A DNA stretch of 59,036 nt, taken from an uncultured Bacteroidota bacterium. GTDB lineage: Bacteria > Bacteroidota > Bacteroidia > UKL13-3. Of this stretch, positions 28,849 through 38,027 are shown piece by piece. Position numbers and translations under genes: made by a program. A model generated the notes under the pieces. It had not been told where the DNA came from, ran no database searches, and worked only from the letters and a program-made list of their open reading frames with translations. Position 1 is the first letter of the stretch. Each line of letters opens with the position of its first letter. The stretch covers positions 1 to 59,036 of the forward strand of contig CAIUDH010000064.1 in the NCBI GenBank assembly GCA_903897855.1, given 5' to 3'.

Positions 28849-30234
28849 ATGAAACGTATAAAAATATATTTAATAGGTTCTTTTTTGCTGATTACAGTTT
28901 TGTTTAGCTGCAAAAAAATGTTTGATGTAGACCCGAACGACCCTTCTCAAATCCGAAAAGCGGATGCCTTGAAAAAGCCTTCAGATGTGCAAGAGGTTCT
29001 CAATGCGGGTTATGATAATATTTCCAACCTCTTTAATGGAAGAGTTCAATATTATGGTGAACTATTATCCGACAATGTCATCGCGCCTAAGTCAAACAAC
29101 GACTATAATGAAGTGTTCAATAGGGCAACCATCTTTTTCAATTCCTCTGTAGGAGGCTTTTATGGCGATATGTATAAAATAATTTACAAAGCAAATACTG
29201 TTTTGGACTTTATTGATGTAGTGCCCGGTTTTACGGCTTCAGAAAAAGCACGCATGATTGCAGAAGCAAAATTTATGAGAGCACTGGGGCATTTCACCGC
29301 GGTAAAATATTTTGCGCAGCCTTATGGCTACACTTCGGACAATTCTCATTTAGGAATTCCATTACGTAAAAATTCAACTCCAGAAGTAACCAAGAGAAGC
29401 ACTTGCAAAGAGTCGTATGACTTTATCATCAAAGATTTAACCGAGGCCGTGCCCGATTTGCCAGAAACAAATTTGAATAATACCAATGCAACAAAATATG
29501 CTGCCAAAGCATTATTAGCTAAAGTTTATTTCCAGATGAACGACTTTGCTAATGTCATTTCTCAGGTGAACGATATTGTAAATTCAAATCTATTCGGCCT
29601 GGCCGATAGTGTTAATATTTATGACAACTCCACGAGCGCTAAAAAAGAAATGATCTTCTTTATTAAATCGGTAAACAATGATCAAAAATCGGGCGACCTG
29701 CGTGGCAATTATCATGATGTAGGTTCAAACCAACCTCAGATTGGTGTTTCTGCCAATTTGTACGCGGTGGCGTCGTCTCGATCAGGTGATAAAAGAACAG
29801 CCTATTATGCTGCCTGTGTTGGCGGATTTCGCTCCCTGAAATTCGATTCAGCTTATTTTAACATTCCTGTACTCTATCTCACCGATATGTTACTGATGCG
29901 CGCCGAAGCTTTGGCTGAAACAACCACCAACCTATCGGTGGCTATAGCCGACGTGAACTCAATTATCAGCAGAGCTTTCGGGGGTATCTCCCAAAACATT
30001 TCATCGGGAAGTGGTGCCGAAACCATTAAAGTGGCTGCCCGTTTTGAGCGTAGATTGGAGATGCCAATGGAGGGCGACCGTGTACAACAACTTAAACGCA
30101 TGGGTGCCAAAGGCGAACCTAATATCCTGATCCGTAACGCTCCTTGGAACTGTAACGGTCTAGCCTTGCAATTCCCCGCTTCTGAAAGCACCATTAAAGG
30201 ATTTCAAATGAACCCAGAAGGGGGTTGTAATTAA
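28849..30234 (+). CDS. susD: SusD/RagB-type surface glycan-binding lipoprotein
   Basis: SusD lids the SusC barrel and binds glycan at the cell surface. The 461-residue protein has a lipobox signal (LLITVLFSCKKMFDVDP), the SusD helical TPR core with EAKFMRALGHFTAVKYFAQPYG and ATKYAAKALLAKVYFQM, and the C-terminal FERRLEMPMEGDRVQQLKRM pattern (the ExRxhEhxxEG.R family signature). It is somewhat shorter than typical SusD (500-550). It follows susC by 13 bases and is followed by two unknown exported proteins at 12- and 25-base spacing, so the four form one transcript. Confidence 0.93.
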   Translation: MKRIKIYLIGSFLLITVLFSCKKMFDVDPNDPSQIRKADALKKPSDVQEVLNAGYDNISNLFNGRVQYYGELLSDNVIAPKSNNDYNEVFNRATIFFNSSVGGFYGDMYKIIYKANTVLDFIDVVPGFTASEKARMIAEAKFMRALGHFTAVKYFAQPYGYTSDNSHLGIPLRKNSTPEVTKRSTCKESYDFIIKDLTEAVPDLPETNLNNTNATKYAAKALLAKVYFQMNDFANVISQVNDIVNSNLFGLADSVNIYDNSTSAKKEMIFFIKSVNNDQKSGDLRGNYHDVGSNQPQIGVSANLYAVASSRSGDKRTAYYAACVGGFRSLKFDSAYFNIPVLYLTDMLLMRAEALAETTTNLSVAIADVNSIISRAFGGISQNISSGSGAETIKVAARFERRLEMPMEGDRVQQLKRMGAKGEPNILIRNAPWNCNGLALQFPASESTIKGFQMNPEGGCN

Positions 30235-30246
30235 TTAAAAAATATC

Positions 30247-30741
30247 ATGAAAAGTATTCTAAATTTTCTCCTACTCATCATACTTTTTTCGGCTAGCTTT
30301 ATCTCTTGCCGGCCCAAAAAGTTTAACGACATCGGACTTGAACCCAGCAAATCAAAAGGGTTACAGGCCAACTGGATTTTAAGCCACGCCTATGTTATCG
30401 ACGAGGCTGCCACTTCTCCGGATAAATTGGATATCACTTCTTTTTATCAAACAAAAGCATTGCCAACCCTTATATTTACCGAAACTACTTTTACGGCCCT
30501 TACCCTTGGAACTGTAAAGAACTATTTTGGTTCGGGCAGTGGTACCTGGAGTTTCGACAATAATAACTATCCTACGTCGTTGCATATCAACTATTCTAAT
30601 AATGTGAAAGATACTTTCCTATTAGGAGGCACCATCCGACCTACCGATAGTACTTTGAAATTAAAGAAGACGTTCTACTATTACAAAAAAGGAGTTAAAA
30701 ACATAGCCTACTCTTATATTTGGGAGTTTGTAAGGCAATAA
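30247..30741 (+). CDS. Small lipoprotein of the SusCD operon
   Basis: A 164-residue lipoprotein with signal NFLLLIILFSASFISC and Cys at residue 21. The mature part is beta-rich and resembles the lipocalin/DUF5004-like lipoproteins often found after SusD: a first strand with ANWILSHAYVIDEA, a middle GSGTWSFDNNNYPTSLHI, and a last strand YSYIWEFVRQ. That family call is from memory of pattern and is tentative. By position it should be an accessory surface component of the glycan uptake complex. Confidence 0.72.
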   Translation: MKSILNFLLLIILFSASFISCRPKKFNDIGLEPSKSKGLQANWILSHAYVIDEAATSPDKLDITSFYQTKALPTLIFTETTFTALTLGTVKNYFGSGSGTWSFDNNNYPTSLHINYSNNVKDTFLLGGTIRPTDSTLKLKKTFYYYKKGVKNIAYSYIWEFVRQ

Positions 30742-30766
30742 CCATTAAAAATTAGCCGTTAAGAAG

Positions 30767-31627
30767 ATGAAAAAGTTAATCCTATTTATTTCACTTTGCG
30801 TATTCGCAATTTTAGAAGTCAATGCACAGGCCGCTTGGATTGAGCCAGGGCCAACCACCGACGTCAGAGCCATGTGTCGCATCTATGTCGATTTGTCGAA
30901 AGTTACGAACACCTCGTTAGCAGGCCTGACGGGTCCTTTTTATATCTGGACCTGGAATCCACGGGAGTTGCCAGCCAACGATGTAAATGTAAATGGTACA
31001 GGTTCACAACCATGGAAAAATTCGAACGACAATTTAAAGCTGACAGCCGACCCTACTAAAGGGCCAAAAGTTTACTATTATGAAATGATTCCTACCGATT
31101 TTTATGGTGTGAGTCAAGGGGATGTTTATAGCAAAGGTATTTCCTTTTTGGTAAAACCCAAAGATGGCGGTGGCTATGGTGCCCCGGATCTTAAAACGGA
31201 AGATTTAAACATTAAAGTTTTAGCCCCTATTGAAAGAGACACCATTTATACACTTCCAAAATGCGCCTATACCGATGAAATTGTTACGGTGATGTACAAT
31301 AACCCTATAGAACGCAATGTGGCTATGCGCAACCTCGATGCCAACGACTGCTACTTATACGCCAAACTAACTTTAAGCGATACCACCTTTGTGGAAAAAG
31401 CAAGTTTTTTTGATGTTGGTACCAACCCATCCTTGAAAATGACAAAAATTACAGAGGGGCTATTCACAGGTCAATTCAAGCTCACCATGATTCCAAGAGA
31501 ATTTTTCGCCATTCCTGCAGGAAAAACAATCGTTTCGGCCCAGTTTATTGTACGTCGTCAAAACTATAACGGAGGAATTGACAGAAGTGTTGGAAATAAT
31601 GACCCGAAATATTTTGAATGCAAATAA
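30767..31627 (+). CDS. Exported protein of the SusCD operon, unknown function
   Basis: A 286-residue protein with a cleavable signal peptide (KKLILFISLCVFAILEVNAQ) and no lipobox. The mature part has short aromatic beta-strand segments such as GPFYIWTWNPRELPAND and YYYEMIPTDFYGVSQGD, a style I associate with carbohydrate-binding modules of Bacteroidota glycan loci. I do not recognise a named domain. It lies 25 bases after the previous gene and 44 before the T9SS-exported repeat protein, so it probably works at the surface in glycan capture. Confidence 0.7.
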   Translation: MKKLILFISLCVFAILEVNAQAAWIEPGPTTDVRAMCRIYVDLSKVTNTSLAGLTGPFYIWTWNPRELPANDVNVNGTGSQPWKNSNDNLKLTADPTKGPKVYYYEMIPTDFYGVSQGDVYSKGISFLVKPKDGGGYGAPDLKTEDLNIKVLAPIERDTIYTLPKCAYTDEIVTVMYNNPIERNVAMRNLDANDCYLYAKLTLSDTTFVEKASFFDVGTNPSLKMTKITEGLFTGQFKLTMIPREFFAIPAGKTIVSAQFIVRRQNYNGGIDRSVGNNDPKYFECK

Positions 31628-31671
31628 TTTTTTTGTACTTTTACATCTTTAATTCTAAAAATCTTTAATAT

Positions 31672-33369
31672 ATGAAACGTTTTTTACTCTTATTAAGTGC
31701 AGTTGCATGTTTCAACTTTGCGAACTCCACTACAGTTTTATTTGCCGTTGACATGACTGGACAAACTGTTCATGCCAATGGAATGCATATTGCCGGTAGC
31801 TTCCAATCATGGAACCCATCAGCTACTGCATTATCAAATCTACCTACAACTCAAGTTTACTATTATTCATTTACCACCACCACACCAGGGAAAGTTGAAT
31901 ATAAATTCATCAATGGTAGCGATTGGGGTTCAGCAGCAGGAACTGCCGAAAACGTACCCACTGATGCTCAAGTTGGAGGAGGAAACGGAAATCGTTGGTA
32001 TACCGTTGATACCACCAAGGCTAAAGATACCATTTTGGTTTCATGGCAAGGACTTTCGTCTTCTGCATTTGCTGCCTATGGTTACAACAAACAATATGTT
32101 CGTATTCGTGTGAATATGGCAAAAGCAGCAAGTATAGATGCTTTTGGAATATTAGCTGCTGGTGCATTCAATGGCTGGAGCGACAAATCACAACTTCTAA
32201 ATTTAGATGCAAGTGGTAAAGTTTATGAAGGACAAATGTGGCTTTCAGCTGGCAACTACGAATATAAATTTAAAAACGGTACCGGTGGATGGGAAAGTGT
32301 ACCGGGAAGCTGTGCTCCTTCTGGCGGTAACCGTGTATTGGCTGTTACTACTTCAGCATTAGTATTAACTCCAGTTTGTTTCAGCGAATGTTCAAACTGT
32401 ATTTTGAATTTACCAAAATACGATGTTACATTTAATACTGATCTTGCTGAAGAACTTGCTTGCGGAACAGTAGACTCAGTAGACGTAACTGGTGGACATG
32501 CCCTTTTAGGTAACTGGGGTAATCCAGGACAGAAAATGGCTAAAGTTGGTGCTACTAGCGTTTATACTTTAAAAATAAATCAATTTGATAGTGGTACTTC
32601 AATCGACTACAAATATCGCGTTTGGAGCAAAGGTGTTGTAAGTTGGGAACAAATTGGATGGATTTCAAGCGGAAATCGTGCCTTAAACATTGTTGCTACT
32701 TCAACATTACCTGTAAATTGTTTTGGTAAAAACACCACTTGTACTGCTCCTCCAGCATCTTCAAAAGTTACTTTTAAAGTTGACTTTGCAGGAACAACTA
32801 TCACTCCAGGAACTAAAATTTATTTAGTAGGAAGAGGAAGCAATGCATGGTTAAAAGGAGCAACAGCAGGCAAAATAGAAATGACCGCGGTACCTAATAC
32901 AGGTGGTAAGGCATATCAGATTTCTATTGACTCTATCTGTCCTGGAACCATCTACTACAATTTCGCTAATGACGCTTCCGATGAAACTTATGATACTGCT
33001 GCTTCAGGAAGAACTTGCTTATCCCCTTCAGGCATCGGATATCAGAGAGTTTATGCTCGCCCAGCTGGAGCATCTACCGTTTATTATGTATTTGGAAAAT
33101 GCGTAAATGGAAAATCAGCCATTGACTATACTAGTAAAAACGAAAGTTTCCGTATGTATCCAAACCCAATGACCACCTCTACTTCAGTTGAAGTTGGAAA
33201 TGGTACTTATACGATTAACATCATTGACATGACTGGTAAAATGGTACGCACTTACGAAGGTGTAAGTGGTAAACTTACCATCAATAAAGATGACTTGCCT
33301 ACAGGCATTTATATCATTGATGTGATGGGTGACAACTCAAGAACTACAGAAAAACTTAGCATTAAGTAA
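31672..33369 (+). CDS. T9SS-exported protein with four repeated sugar-binding-like domains
   Basis: A 565-residue protein with a signal peptide (KRFLLLLSAVACFNFANS), then four beta-sandwich-like units of about 100-130 residues. Starts are near 22 (VLFAVDMTGQTVHANGMHIAG), 143 (RIRVNMAKAASIDAFGILAAG), 250 (YDVTFNTDLAEELACG) and 364 (KVTFKVDFAGTTITPG). The first two carry SFQSWNP and AFNGWSD, similar to the GxFNxW pattern of CBM20/48-like starch-binding folds. The last 75 residues are a type A T9SS sorting domain (FRMYPNPMTTSTSVEV to the end). It takes the operon place of SusE/SusF but has no lipobox. Codons favour A/T endings more than in the neighbours, which suggests high expression. Confidence 0.85.
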   Translation: MKRFLLLLSAVACFNFANSTTVLFAVDMTGQTVHANGMHIAGSFQSWNPSATALSNLPTTQVYYYSFTTTTPGKVEYKFINGSDWGSAAGTAENVPTDAQVGGGNGNRWYTVDTTKAKDTILVSWQGLSSSAFAAYGYNKQYVRIRVNMAKAASIDAFGILAAGAFNGWSDKSQLLNLDASGKVYEGQMWLSAGNYEYKFKNGTGGWESVPGSCAPSGGNRVLAVTTSALVLTPVCFSECSNCILNLPKYDVTFNTDLAEELACGTVDSVDVTGGHALLGNWGNPGQKMAKVGATSVYTLKINQFDSGTSIDYKYRVWSKGVVSWEQIGWISSGNRALNIVATSTLPVNCFGKNTTCTAPPASSKVTFKVDFAGTTITPGTKIYLVGRGSNAWLKGATAGKIEMTAVPNTGGKAYQISIDSICPGTIYYNFANDASDETYDTAASGRTCLSPSGIGYQRVYARPAGASTVYYVFGKCVNGKSAIDYTSKNESFRMYPNPMTTSTSVEVGNGTYTINIIDMTGKMVRTYEGVSGKLTINKDDLPTGIYIIDVMGDNSRTTEKLSIK

Positions 33370-33385
33370 TTCCTCTTTGAAATAC

Positions 33386-33421
33386 AAAAAAGTCTCTCTG
33401 CAAACCAGAGAGACTTTTTTT
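33386..33421 (+). terminator. Rho-independent terminator at the end of the SusCD operon
   Basis: A long perfect stem (AAAAAGTCTCTCTG pairing with CAGAGAGACTTTTT) around the loop CAAAC ends in a T run, 16 bases past the stop of the T9SS-exported repeat protein. It separates the SusCD operon from the lipoprotein and amylase genes. Confidence 0.93.
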
Positions 33422-33477
33422 ATAAATTTCGTTTTTTTTCCTGCATACGTATGCCCAATCATTTATTATCAGCCATC

Positions 33478-34428
33478 ATGAAATCATTTAGCTTTAGATT
33501 GCCAATTACCTTTCTTGCCTTATTTGCGCTGTTTTTCGCGTGCAAAAAAAACCCTGCCGTTGTGCCCATTTTGCCTGCAAAAGTCACCTACGCTACCATT
33601 GAAAAAATGCATGAATACTTTAGTCCAAAAGCCAACTCCTACACCTTTGACGCCGCTACACCTTATACCATCGTAAATACCGTTACCGGCACGCTTATAA
33701 ACATTCAGCCTAATTCATTCATGCTGAATGGCACCTTGGCAACAGGCAATATCACCGTTACTGTAAAAGAACTGTCGAACCGAGGGGAGATGATATTATC
33801 AGGTATCTTTACGCAAACGGATGATGGAAAAGTGTTAGAATCGGCCGGAATGATTGAAGTAAGAGCTTATAAAGGCTCCATCGAACTCTCACTGAAATCG
33901 GGTTCTACCATTGCCGTAAATATGACGAATAATGGAGATCAGTCAAAAAACGATTACCAGCTTTTTACTTTAAAAAACAATAACTGGAGCTTAAAGCCTG
34001 GGGCAAAGGCATTTGCATTGGCAGATAGCGGTAGTAGTAAATATGTAAAGTATTTTCTAGGATTAGATTCGTTGGGATGGACTAACTGTGACCGATACTA
34101 TGATATAAACCCGAAAACAGACCTGCATGTAAAATTGGATGGGGGTTTTGATTTGATGAATACCATGGTGAGCGTAGTATTGAAATCGAATAGAGTAGCC
34201 TGCAGCCTGATCAGAGATCTTAATAAAAACGAGTTTAGTTTCTCGGCAGGCAATTACCTTGGTTATCCTTTAGGCGTTGAGGCCGACATTGTTGTTATCT
34301 CAGTAAAAGATAATTACATGTATATGATAAAAAAGAGTCTTACCATTGGGAATAATGAAACATTGACCTTGAAACCGGAAGCAATAAGTGAGGCTGATAT
34401 GGTGAATATCTTGAAATTGTTGAACTAG
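33478..34428 (+). CDS. Exported lipoprotein of unknown function
   Basis: A 316-residue lipoprotein starting at the ATG at 33478, which gives a clean signal (KSFSFRLPITFLALFALFFACKK). The longer frame from 33451 adds nine poor codons. The mature part begins with a segment around PNSFMLNGTLATGNITVTVKELSNRGEMILSG, a pattern seen in many Bacteroidota lipoproteins of unknown role. It continues with beta-rich sequence to the end. It lies between the SusCD terminator and the amylase gene with 95 bases after it, so a role in glycan use is only suggested by position. Confidence 0.75.
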   Translation: MKSFSFRLPITFLALFALFFACKKNPAVVPILPAKVTYATIEKMHEYFSPKANSYTFDAATPYTIVNTVTGTLINIQPNSFMLNGTLATGNITVTVKELSNRGEMILSGIFTQTDDGKVLESAGMIEVRAYKGSIELSLKSGSTIAVNMTNNGDQSKNDYQLFTLKNNNWSLKPGAKAFALADSGSSKYVKYFLGLDSLGWTNCDRYYDINPKTDLHVKLDGGFDLMNTMVSVVLKSNRVACSLIRDLNKNEFSFSAGNYLGYPLGVEADIVVISVKDNYMYMIKKSLTIGNNETLTLKPEAISEADMVNILKLLN

Positions 34429-34523
34429 AATTTGAGTCGCTAAATCAATAATAAGCCCCCTCAAAGTATCCTTTACTCTAGGCAAGCTATATCTAAGTGC
34501 CTTTTTATACTTTTACATCCGGC

Positions 34524-36074
34524 ATGGGAAAGAAATTTTCGTTACTTTTAAATTTAATCATCGTCCTTCTTTTTAAAATCGCGATGCCTCAAAATCTGGA
34601 AGCCCAACCTCCAATACCTTCAGTATCCTCGTTTTCGGCCATATTCCCGCATCAAGTTGTTTATCAAATTTTCACCCGATCGTTTGCCGACGGAAATGGT
34701 GATGGCATTGGCGATTTAAACGGTGTTCGAAACAAACTTCCGTACTTAAAAGACTTAGGAATTGGAGCCATCTGGCTCACCCCTATTTTCGAATCGCCAA
34801 CCTATCATAAATATGACGTAATAAATTATTATGCCATCGACCCCGAATGTGGCAGCCTCTCCGATTTAAAACACCTCGTGGAAGATGCACACAAGCTCAA
34901 CATCAAGATCATTCTGGATTTTGTAGCCAATCACACAAGCACAGAACATGAATGGTTTAAAGAGTCTGTAAAGGGAAATGCTGATTATAAAAGTTATTAT
35001 TATTGGAGCCGTGATAGTGCTGTTTGGAATAAAGAGCCCGAACATTGGCATTGGCTAGATGATAAAAACAAAGGATCAGAAAAGTATTACGGTTATTTCT
35101 GGAGGGGCATGCCCGATTTAAACTATGATAACGACAAGGTACGTTCGAAAATTATAGCCTCGGCCCAATACTGGATTCAGGAATGTAATATTGATGGCTA
35201 CAGGCTCGACGCAGCAAGCCATATCTATCCCTATGCCGAACGAATAAAAACCTATGAATGGTGGAAACAGTTTTCAATAGCCCTTCGCAACGTGAAGCCC
35301 GATTTTTACATCGTCGGTGAAATGTGGGGTGGCGATACGTTAATTGCCCCTTATCTCAAAGCGGGTTTAGATGCCGGATTCAATTTCGATGGCTGGTTTA
35401 ATATAAAAGCTACTCTGAAAGAAGAGATGGATTTAATGACAACCAGACTTTTAGAGACTTACAAAAATTACACGCAGCAAAATCCTATGTTTAGTGATGC
35501 AACGATACTGTCAAACCATGATAATCCTCGTATCATGGATGAAGTAGAAGGTAATGCCAACAAAGCAAAGCAGGCGGCCGCAATTTTATTTACGCTGCCC
35601 TATACACCCTATGTGTATTATGGCGATGAGTTAGGAATGTTTGGCCCTAAGCCCGACGAACATATACGTGAGCCTTTTTTGTGGCAAACAAACGACCCCG
35701 CCAATTGCACTTGGGAACCAAATTATCATAACAAAACAACAGCAAGACTTTCAGAGCAAAGTGCCGACACAAATGCTATTTACGAAGTCTATAAAAGTTT
35801 AATTCATTTACGCAATGGCAATGAGGTATTAGCCAACGGCACTCTTACCGTATCGCCTATCAAAATGGACGGGGTTCTGATGTATGGAAGAGCATTAGGC
35901 CTAAAAAAATATCTTATCATTCATAACTTAAAAAATCATGAATCGGAAATAGATCTAAGTACTTTAGGTGCTAAAAGTGGCATTGAAAAGCTGATACCAC
36001 TAATTACGATATCACGCTTACAAGCACAAAAGCTATTCATTCCGGCCTACGGAAGTGTGATCGTATCTTACTAA
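34524..36074 (+). CDS. Secreted GH13 alpha-amylase
   Basis: This glycoside hydrolase family 13 enzyme acts on alpha-1,4-glucans. The ATG at 34524 gives 516 residues with a signal peptide (about 1-28, ending LEAQ). The barrel starts at VVYQIFTRSFADGNGDGIGDLNG. The four conserved regions are DFVANHT (132-138), GYRLDAASH with nucleophile Asp229, GEMWG with acid/base Glu266, and SNHDNP with Asp333. YYGDELGM follows. A short C-terminal beta domain ends the protein. With no lipobox or T9SS tail, it is probably periplasmic, like SusA, working on imported oligosaccharides. Exact specificity within GH13 is uncertain. Confidence 0.94.
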   Translation: MGKKFSLLLNLIIVLLFKIAMPQNLEAQPPIPSVSSFSAIFPHQVVYQIFTRSFADGNGDGIGDLNGVRNKLPYLKDLGIGAIWLTPIFESPTYHKYDVINYYAIDPECGSLSDLKHLVEDAHKLNIKIILDFVANHTSTEHEWFKESVKGNADYKSYYYWSRDSAVWNKEPEHWHWLDDKNKGSEKYYGYFWRGMPDLNYDNDKVRSKIIASAQYWIQECNIDGYRLDAASHIYPYAERIKTYEWWKQFSIALRNVKPDFYIVGEMWGGDTLIAPYLKAGLDAGFNFDGWFNIKATLKEEMDLMTTRLLETYKNYTQQNPMFSDATILSNHDNPRIMDEVEGNANKAKQAAAILFTLPYTPYVYYGDELGMFGPKPDEHIREPFLWQTNDPANCTWEPNYHNKTTARLSEQSADTNAIYEVYKSLIHLRNGNEVLANGTLTVSPIKMDGVLMYGRALGLKKYLIIHNLKNHESEIDLSTLGAKSGIEKLIPLITISRLQAQKLFIPAYGSVIVSY

Positions 36075-36151
36075 AATTACCCTAAAACACCGAGTTGAAT
36101 GTGTGGCAACAACCATTAGCTTTGCTTTTAGCTAATGATCTTTATTAAAAG

Positions 36152-36802
36152 ATGAAACTACTTTCGACTCTTTGTTTTATCGTGCTTTTTAGCTTTACCA
36201 CCAAAGCAAGCTTTATTCTCGGATATCAGGGAGGAATTTGGACTCCAGGCTTGAGTAATGTTCAAACCAAAACATTCTTCTTGGAAAAGAAATATGGTGC
36301 CGACTTCAAATACAACTCGCTTTTTCACGGCATTTATCTTGGATACCGAATTAACTTTGAAAAAGGTTGGGTGGAAGCCTCCTGGAATAACCGACATAAC
36401 CAATACACTTCCGAGTATGCCGCGAATGGAACTCGATATAAGGAGTCGTTTAAGCCAAAGATGAATGCGCTGGTTTTTTGTGCCGGCATGAAATATAAAA
36501 AGTGGGGATTCGGCGGAGGTATGGAGGCTACCTATTTTAATGTAAAACACAAATCGGCTGCCGTCGAAAATTATAATACCACCTTATGGGGCGATGCCTT
36601 TGGAAAACCGATTATGTTATTCCCCCCACTTACCTTCGTTCTGTTCGATATTAACATAGAGAGAACCCTAAGTCCATTACTTATCTTTAAAACCTCCTAT
36701 CATGCTGGGTTTGGCGATGTAAGATTTTGGTTTAATGACCGGCTAAAACCATACAATCTAACGTTTGCTTTGTTGCTAAATTTAAAAAAATCAAACTCTT
36801 AA
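36152..36802 (+). CDS. Putative outer-membrane beta-barrel protein
   Basis: A 216-residue protein with a signal peptide (KLLSTLCFIVLFSFTTKAS) and alternating aromatic strands: FILGYQGGIWTP, GIYLGYRINF, VEASWNNRHN, KKWGFGGGMEATYFNV and LTFALLLNL. This pattern suggests a small eight-strand barrel or a periplasmic beta protein. No family is recognised. It follows the amylase gene by 77 bases and precedes a second protein of the same kind by 15 bases, so those two form a unit. Confidence 0.72.
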   Translation: MKLLSTLCFIVLFSFTTKASFILGYQGGIWTPGLSNVQTKTFFLEKKYGADFKYNSLFHGIYLGYRINFEKGWVEASWNNRHNQYTSEYAANGTRYKESFKPKMNALVFCAGMKYKKWGFGGGMEATYFNVKHKSAAVENYNTTLWGDAFGKPIMLFPPLTFVLFDINIERTLSPLLIFKTSYHAGFGDVRFWFNDRLKPYNLTFALLLNLKKSNS

Positions 36803-36817
36803 TTAATTTCAACTCCT

Positions 36818-37579
36818 ATGAAAAAAATTTATATCCTGTTTTTGGTTTTTCTTTCTCATAATTTATTCGCTCAAGGCTCTTCTAAAACAACCCTTTTAAT
36901 TACCGCTCATCTCGAAGGAAAAGTGGGCTATACACAGGGTACCTCGTTTCAAAAATTTGTTACCAGTTATAACCTTCAAAACCCTTTGAATGAAACGAAA
37001 CTTCGAAATTTTAGGGCCACAGCAGGATATTCTTTTGGGTGCGATGTAATCTATGGAATGGGCATTATGATGGGATACTATCAGCATTATACTTCGGCCA
37101 TGGCTACCTCAAAAATCAACACCTATACTACTCGTGAATTTAAATTACAACAAAATACCATAGGCATGGATTTCGGTTATGGCACCATCACCAAAAACGG
37201 TGGGGGAGGAATATATTTTGGTATTTATGTTGCCAATGCCAATATTATTGCAGCGATGAAATATAGAGATGGCTATCGAAGCATCGGTACCGATGCCGGC
37301 CTAAATGGTATCTATAATGCCTTTACGTTAGCCAGTTGTGTTGGAGGTAAAATATATAGATTTAAAGGCCCTGTTGGTTTTACAGCCGCCATGAGATGGT
37401 GCCCTATTTTTGGGAACGTTGCTTTTAACGATCAGGTATATGATAAAAGCCTACCCGAGGACTTGGTAGCCTATCAAGTAGTGGGTGGCTGGCCTTATTA
37501 TAAAGGGAACGATGTTCTCAGTCGGTTTCAATCTATTTACTTGGACTTCGGTATCGCCTTCAAACTTTACAACCTCTAA
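36818..37579 (+). CDS. Putative outer-membrane beta-barrel protein
   Basis: A 253-residue protein with a signal peptide ending FAQ near residue 19. Its strands are glycine- and aromatic-rich (FRATAGYSFGCDVIYGMGIMMGYYQHY, NTIGMDFGYGTI, GGIYFGIYVANANI) and it ends in a strand (YLDFGIAFKLYNL) of the outer-membrane barrel type. No named family is recognised. It lies 15 bases after the preceding barrel-like gene and 14 before the small lipoprotein gene, so the three are co-transcribed and probably assemble together in the envelope. Confidence 0.72.
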   Translation: MKKIYILFLVFLSHNLFAQGSSKTTLLITAHLEGKVGYTQGTSFQKFVTSYNLQNPLNETKLRNFRATAGYSFGCDVIYGMGIMMGYYQHYTSAMATSKINTYTTREFKLQQNTIGMDFGYGTITKNGGGGIYFGIYVANANIIAAMKYRDGYRSIGTDAGLNGIYNAFTLASCVGGKIYRFKGPVGFTAAMRWCPIFGNVAFNDQVYDKSLPEDLVAYQVVGGWPYYKGNDVLSRFQSIYLDFGIAFKLYNL

Positions 37580-37593
37580 ATAATTTAAAAATC

Positions 37594-38022
37594 GTGAAAA
37601 AATTTATTGGTATAATTATAATCCTTTCTATGGCCACCTCATGCAGGAAACGGAATGGACAATTTCAATTCGCCGGGGTTTGGGTGATACAAAAAGTAGA
37701 ACAAGTTAAATATGAAGAGGCCAAACAAACACTTGACTCCACCATTACGAACGACTCGCTTGGTTGGTTTGCATTCAGTAAGACCCTCGTTGAGGGCTAT
37801 GATTTAGCTCAGTTTAAAGTGGATTTTACTTCCTTTTCTGGTTTAAAATCGGACGATGCCGGGAAGTGGGAAATAGATAAACATGATGGCGACAGGCTCA
37901 TCATTAACGGGAAGGCATATACACGTGAACGACAAATCGGAGGCGAAAAATGGACCTGGGTTTCATCGCCCCAAAGTGGCGTTTACTATACCAGAGAAAC
38001 TATTTTTGTAAAGAAACAATAG
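37594..38022 (+). CDS. Small lipoprotein, GTG start
   Basis: A 142-residue lipoprotein starting at GTG (37594), which opens directly onto the signal KKFIGIIIILSMATSC with Cys at 17. No in-frame ATG offers a signal peptide. The mature part starts with a strand (FQFAGVWVIQKVEQVKY) like lipocalin-type folds and ends with YYTRETIFVKK. Function unknown. It closes the three-gene barrel/lipoprotein unit, and its stop lies 5 bases from that of the convergent phosphoglucomutase gene. Confidence 0.72.
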   Translation: MKKFIGIIIILSMATSCRKRNGQFQFAGVWVIQKVEQVKYEEAKQTLDSTITNDSLGWFAFSKTLVEGYDLAQFKVDFTSFSGLKSDDAGKWEIDKHDGDRLIINGKAYTRERQIGGEKWTWVSSPQSGVYYTRETIFVKKQ

Positions 38023-38027
38023 CGCTG

